Origin: Sialis fuliginosa
Lineage: Eukaryota; Arthropoda; Insecta; Megaloptera; Sialidae
Assembly (NCBI GenBank): GCA_961205875.1
Contig: OY540815.1
Coordinates: 21,947,638-22,011,637, forward strand
Reading direction: 5' to 3'
DNA length: 64,000 nucleotides
Shown: one piece after another, positions 53,401 through 59,400 of the stretch
How the letters are laid out: the number at the start of each line of letters is the position of its first letter
How positions within the stretch are numbered: the stretch's first letter is position 1
Notes under the pieces: generated by a model
Seen by the model: only the letters and a program-made list of their open reading frames with translations
Told to the model about the DNA's origin: nothing
Databases searched by the model: none
Translations under genes and position numbers: made by a program

Positions 53401-56400
53401 AAATATCATATGTTTTCACTAAACCGTTTCCGAGAAATAAATTATAATACAACAAAATTTTTAATTTCTCGCTCTACGACTGTTATGCATGTAAATTTGA
53501 TAACAATGTAAACAAAGTATTTTTTGAAAAACGATTATAAAAGATCTTTGTTTTTTATAATTAGGTCATATATTATGTTTCTTATAGAGAATTAAAGAAA
53601 AATTTAGTACATAGTGCAATTAAAAGTGCATAAATAATAAAATATCAAGATATTCTATTAGTGTTTGACAGCAATATTTACCAACCTGAAAATGACAATA
53701 GCGTTGTGAAAACTGATAATTAGAATGTGAAATATTTATGTTAATAATGATAAATAACAATAATTGTTATATTTATAACACAGGATTAATTATATAAACT
53801 ATATTTATTAATTTGCAGCTATAAATAACGTAAATTATGTTTAAAATATATTTTTGTTAGGTTCAATTTGCCGTATAGTCAGTGTCAAAATAATAAACTA
53901 TCTTTATTAGAATTTGTACAAATTTAACAAAATAGTCATTGGAGAGGAATGATTAGCTTCATATATGTAAGTTAACGACTCTAGTTATAATTTGTATTAT
54001 TTATAACATCTATTACGATATTTATAACGCAGATATTTGTATATTTCAAAATTTAGCTACTTTTGTATCTGATTGTCCGTCCATATAACCCTTAATAAAA
54101 AAAGACATATTATTTTATTTATTTAATACACAATACCAGCCAAAGATGGCTATGGCTATCAACAACAATATTTAAAAAAAAAAAACAATTGATAATTTAC
54201 TTATAAGCCTTTTTAATTAATACACAATACCACTCAAAGATGGTTATTTTCAGTTGTTTTTAAATCTTAGTGTTGATTGTCATAGCCATCTTTGGATCAT
54301 ACAGGGTATTAAATAAATAAAAAATACTTTTTGATCATTTTTTGAGATATTTTGAAAAGTGAGTACATCAAGTTGCATATCATTGAAAAGGTAATAAAAT
54401 CTTCTGTTCAAAAATTACAAAATTTTATATTGCTTCTATTTAAGAAAACATAAGTTAGTCTCATATCTCATTTTTGAAAATTAAAAAATATTTTTACTTA
54501 AATAGATTTAGAATTTATTTGAAATATTTTTTTAAATTTTAAGTCGCTTAAGAAATAGGTATTTATGATGGAAAAATTCGGACTAAAATGGTTTTTGGCT
54601 AATATCTAGTAGGCTCTGAAATTTTTGTGAAATGTAAATACACCATTGTACTGTCCACTTTTAAAGGTCACTTTTCTCTCATTTAATCGAATCTTTTAGT
54701 TTCCAAGATCACCATACTGTCCCCTGGTATTTAGACACCCTGTATATTACAGTTTCAGTCAGTTGAATAAATACTTTGGGGAAAAAAAATCAAAATTTGT
54801 AATAAGTAATACAGAGTAAAACTTTCCTTGCACTGCCCCGCTGGTAGTTACGGCCCTGAATACCTAAGTGTTTGCAAGCTTGCAAATTTTGAGAGCTCCT
54901 TTATAATACCGGCCATAAGACATTTTTTTTATTACAATTAATAGTTACACAAACAAAAAATGTTTGACTACACATTGTAGTCAAACATTTTTCAATTTTA
55001 TGAAGTGCTGAACTTATTCTGAAAAGCACTTCGATAATCAATTACTCCGCAGTATATAGTGCTTAAAACAACTTTCTCCATTATCGAAATGAATTACAAT
55101 CGGTTGAATTCTTTTATACCACTTAGCATGTCCATTATGTACCTACATTTATTTTAATTACTGTATATTTAGCAAGGACCAAATCTACATAAGTACAATG
55201 AATACGTTACAAATGTGCGTCGAGATAGCCTTAATTATTTGTTTAGGACAATTGTGATTGTTCTCGGTTGGTAATATGTATCTGCGAGTATGTGTTTATG
55301 TGCGTGCAGGGGCGCCGACTTGTTAAAAATATTGGGGGGGCCCAATATTTTTTGGACTCTCTCCTCCATTATATATGATAAAATAATAATATCATGTACC
55401 CCCACCCCCCATAAAGTTTACGTTAGATGCTTTATCAATAAATAACCATTTTAAGTTTCGTTTTTTTAGTCGCAAGTACGTTTAACAGTAATATAACTGG
55501 CTATAGGTCCAAGGAGGTATATTATTATTATTATTATAAGAAGGTATATTAACGTGAACTTTCTTTTAAATAAAATTCTGCAGTCATTTATTTTGTATGG
55601 ATACAAATAAGCAAAGATATGTGCCATATAATCTTATATTAGTGCGCAACTCAGTTAAAAAAATAAAGATAAAAGAAATACTATAGATAAGAATCGACGG
55701 GCCCGAATCAGAGCGATCACCCGGGGCGCCAGGCCAGGTGGGGCGGCGCAGAATGGAGCGTAAGTCACTTTTTTGGTTCAAATCAGTGTACAGGCTGTAA
55801 TTTTTGAGTAATATATAGATTTTTTGATTTAACTATGCTTTTTTTAAAAGGATTTGTTCAGCGTTTCAAACCTTAATTCTACCCTGTCTATATCCTTTGT
55901 GTAATTTAAAAAAAATTCATCACTGATGCCTTAAATAGAGTGTTTAATGAGAGAAAAAGTGGAGTTGGGGAAGACGGTTTTATACAAAGTTTGATTAATT
56001 AACTCTATTAAAGGTTCATTAGTGGTGTTTATCCCGCGCGAGTAAGCCCTACCCCCCCCCCCCTCTACACCAAATCATACAGCATTGCATGCATTCCCTG
56101 CGTATTTGTAACAACAGGAATATCGAAGTATTTCCGATAATATCGGTTTGACAGTTTTGCAAAAAATGGAAATCCTTTGTTTAGTAATTTGACATAAACT
56201 ATTTTTGTTATAGTTTTTATTATAATTTTTATTGAAAGTACTAATTGAAAGCTACATTCTGGCTTTTTTGTATCGGGAGGGAGGGGGACGCTTTGAAAGC
56301 AATATATCGTGACTGAAGGTTTAAAATCAAAAGGTATGCTTAAAATAATTTTTGGTGCATTTTAGGAGACCTTTCTAAAGACAGTCCACTCAATAGGTAA

Positions 56401-59400
56401 GTGAATTTTTTTTTAATACACTTTTTAATCTATGGGGGGAGGGTGAAAATTATTTTTTCAAAAATCTTATCATGTATGTTTTTGGTCATTAACTAGAAAC
56501 CTGAAATTTCAGGAGTGTATTCCTTTTGTGATAGAAGCACCCACTAAAAAAGGATTTTTCGATATTTACCCCCTACGGGGATAAAAGGGGGTGTAATAAT
56601 TTGTATGGAAAAAAAATAAAAATAATAAATTACGTATTTCAGCATTTCTCAAAAAGGGGGTGAGAAAGACAGGTTGTTGCAACTTTTAACTAAAATCCGA
56701 TATGATTTTGTATATTTCATCCCCTGTCACTAAAGATCAAAAAGCAAAAATAAATAAAAATTTGATATTTCATCTCCTGTCTTAAAATATTATTTGTGCT
56801 GCCAACATAAAAAAAAATTATACAAAGCGGGCGAAGCCGCGGGCAAGTCCCCCTATAAATGAGAGAATATGAGGGCTGTGAGTATGTGATATACAGACAG
56901 CCGGACATTTTTGTTTTCTAAATAAAATATCGTATATGCAATAATTCTGAGATAAATTATTTATTGCCCACCCGCTAAAGAAAAACTGGTATAGCAAATA
57001 GATTTCGATTAGGTAATTAATTTATTTCGTTGGTTGAACAAACTTAAACCTAGTCAAGTTCCGGTTTGTAGGGCCGTGAGTGTGATATACAGACGCCCGG
57101 ACAATTTTTTGTTTTCTAAATAAAATATCGTATATGCAATAATTCTGAGATAAATTATTTATTGCCCACCCGCTAAAGAAAAAACTGGTATAGCAAATAG
57201 ATTTCGATTAGGTAATTAATTTATTTCGTTGGTTGAACAAACTTGAACCTAGTCAAGTTCCGGTTTGTAAGTATCATGTGTATCGAGTGGAAAGGTCATC
57301 TGTCAGACGCTGTTTACCTCTGCCCTGAGTTTTTTTATTTCCGACGCGAGCTCTTCGCACTGCTGAGTATACTGCCACTTCGCCGTCTTCTCCGATTCGA
57401 CAATTTGCAACAAATGGAGATGTTTCTGCTCCAGTTCCTCTTTTTGAAGCAGCAACTTGTTGAAACTGGAAAATCGACAGAGACGTTTATTTATAAAACG
57501 TAAGAATGTCATAAATTACGTATTGTTGTTTGGGAGGTTTGCACTGAATAAAACATGAGGCCTAATTTTTAAAAACTATTTTATGATGATCTTACGTGTC
57601 TCCTATTTCCAAAAAAATACATTTCTGCAGAAAATAAAGGTTTAATCACAAAAATTGACTATTTTAAAACTAATTTTGAAGAAAAAAGTCAAAAATAGCA
57701 TTTAATAATAATTTACACGTTGAATTATAAAACTATAATACCTCTACGTCTTATTTTCTTGTATTTTAGTCGATATTTGTATGACGAGTTGAAGTTCACT
57801 GTAGGAAATTTCACTAAAAAATTTTGTGTTTTGGATTTCGTTAAAAGTATGTTTATTATATAAAAAATTACGTGAAAAGTTGTTTGTTCCAAACCGCAGG
57901 TCTGTATCTCAAACCGTTCTCGAGATATAGCCTCTCAAAGTTTTAGTTTTTTCAAATTTTTGGAGAAAAAAGGCCATAACTTTTGAACTCGTGGTCGGAA
58001 TTGATTTTAGTTGACGGATTTGGAATCAGCGTATCAGAATCTATAAAATGACATGTATAATACTTTAAAATCTGACAAAAAAATTTTCGTCAAAAATCGA
58101 CATTTTTTTAAGGTATACCCCTTTGAATTTTTTCGATTTTTCGCGAAATTTTTTTTTTCGAGTTTTAAGGTATTATACATGTCATTATATAGATTTTAAC
58201 ACGCTGATTCCAAATCCGTCAACTAAAATCAATTCCGACCACGCGTTCAAAAGTTATGGCCATTTTTCTTCAAAATTTTGAAAAAACTGAAACTTTGAGA
58301 GGCTATATCTCGAGAACGGTTTGAGATACAGACCTGCGGTTTGAAACAAACAACTTTTCACGTCATTTTCTATACAATAAACATACTTTTAACGAAATCA
58401 AAAATTCTAAATTTTTTAGTGAAATTTCCTGCAGTGAACTTCAACTCGTCATACAAATATCGACTAAAATACAAGAAAATAAGACGTAGAGATATTATAG
58501 TTTTATAATTGAACGTGTAAATTAATATTAAATGCTATTTTTGACTTTTATATAATATTCTAATAATATTTTAAAATTATTTATTAACTGAAAACACAGA
58601 TTTGTATTAATTTACCCATAAAGAAATGGAAGGACTGGACGTTCGTCACTGGCTTATACAATTAAAAAAAGTTTTCAATTAACAAGCTGGTAGTGACTTT
58701 TAGGATACCTATAAAGTGTTAATTTATTATTTGAAAATCTATTCGAGCTAAATATTTAAGAAATCAATTAAAATTATAAATAACTTTCTCTCTTGTATTT
58801 TATTAATATACCCCCCACCCCCCCACTCTAAAAAAAGATCTATATGTAATTAATAGACGCTCCCTAACAGTTACTCATGAAAAATCTATAAATGTAACTA
58901 AATAAATTGTACCATAACCATGTTTTCATTTTCTAATAAAAAAACGACCAAATTTACGATCGAGCACTATACATATAAAACATAATGCTATTGGATTTCG
59001 ACAACAACACTTTTATGCCGATATTTTTTGTGTTATTGAATACGTATTTCAAAATCGAATTTCCATACACAGTAAAAAAATTTGTGTAAAATCAACACAA
59101 TCCTAGTGTTAGAATCCGTCGACACAATTTTAGTGTTAATTTTCAACACAAAAAATAGTGTTGAATTTTTAACACAAATATTGTGTCAAAATTAACATTA
59201 ATTTTGTGTCGACTGTATCTAACACTAGAATTGTGTTGATTTTACATAAAATAAGTGTTAGTTCATTTATTATTTGAGTTTGAATATAAAGGTTAGGGAA
59301 TTAATTAAGAATAAATAAATTTTTCATGCTTATGAAGAAAATTAGTTTATTTCATTTCTTTAAATTGTTCAAAGTCTGTAGTTTTTAATAACTATTATAA

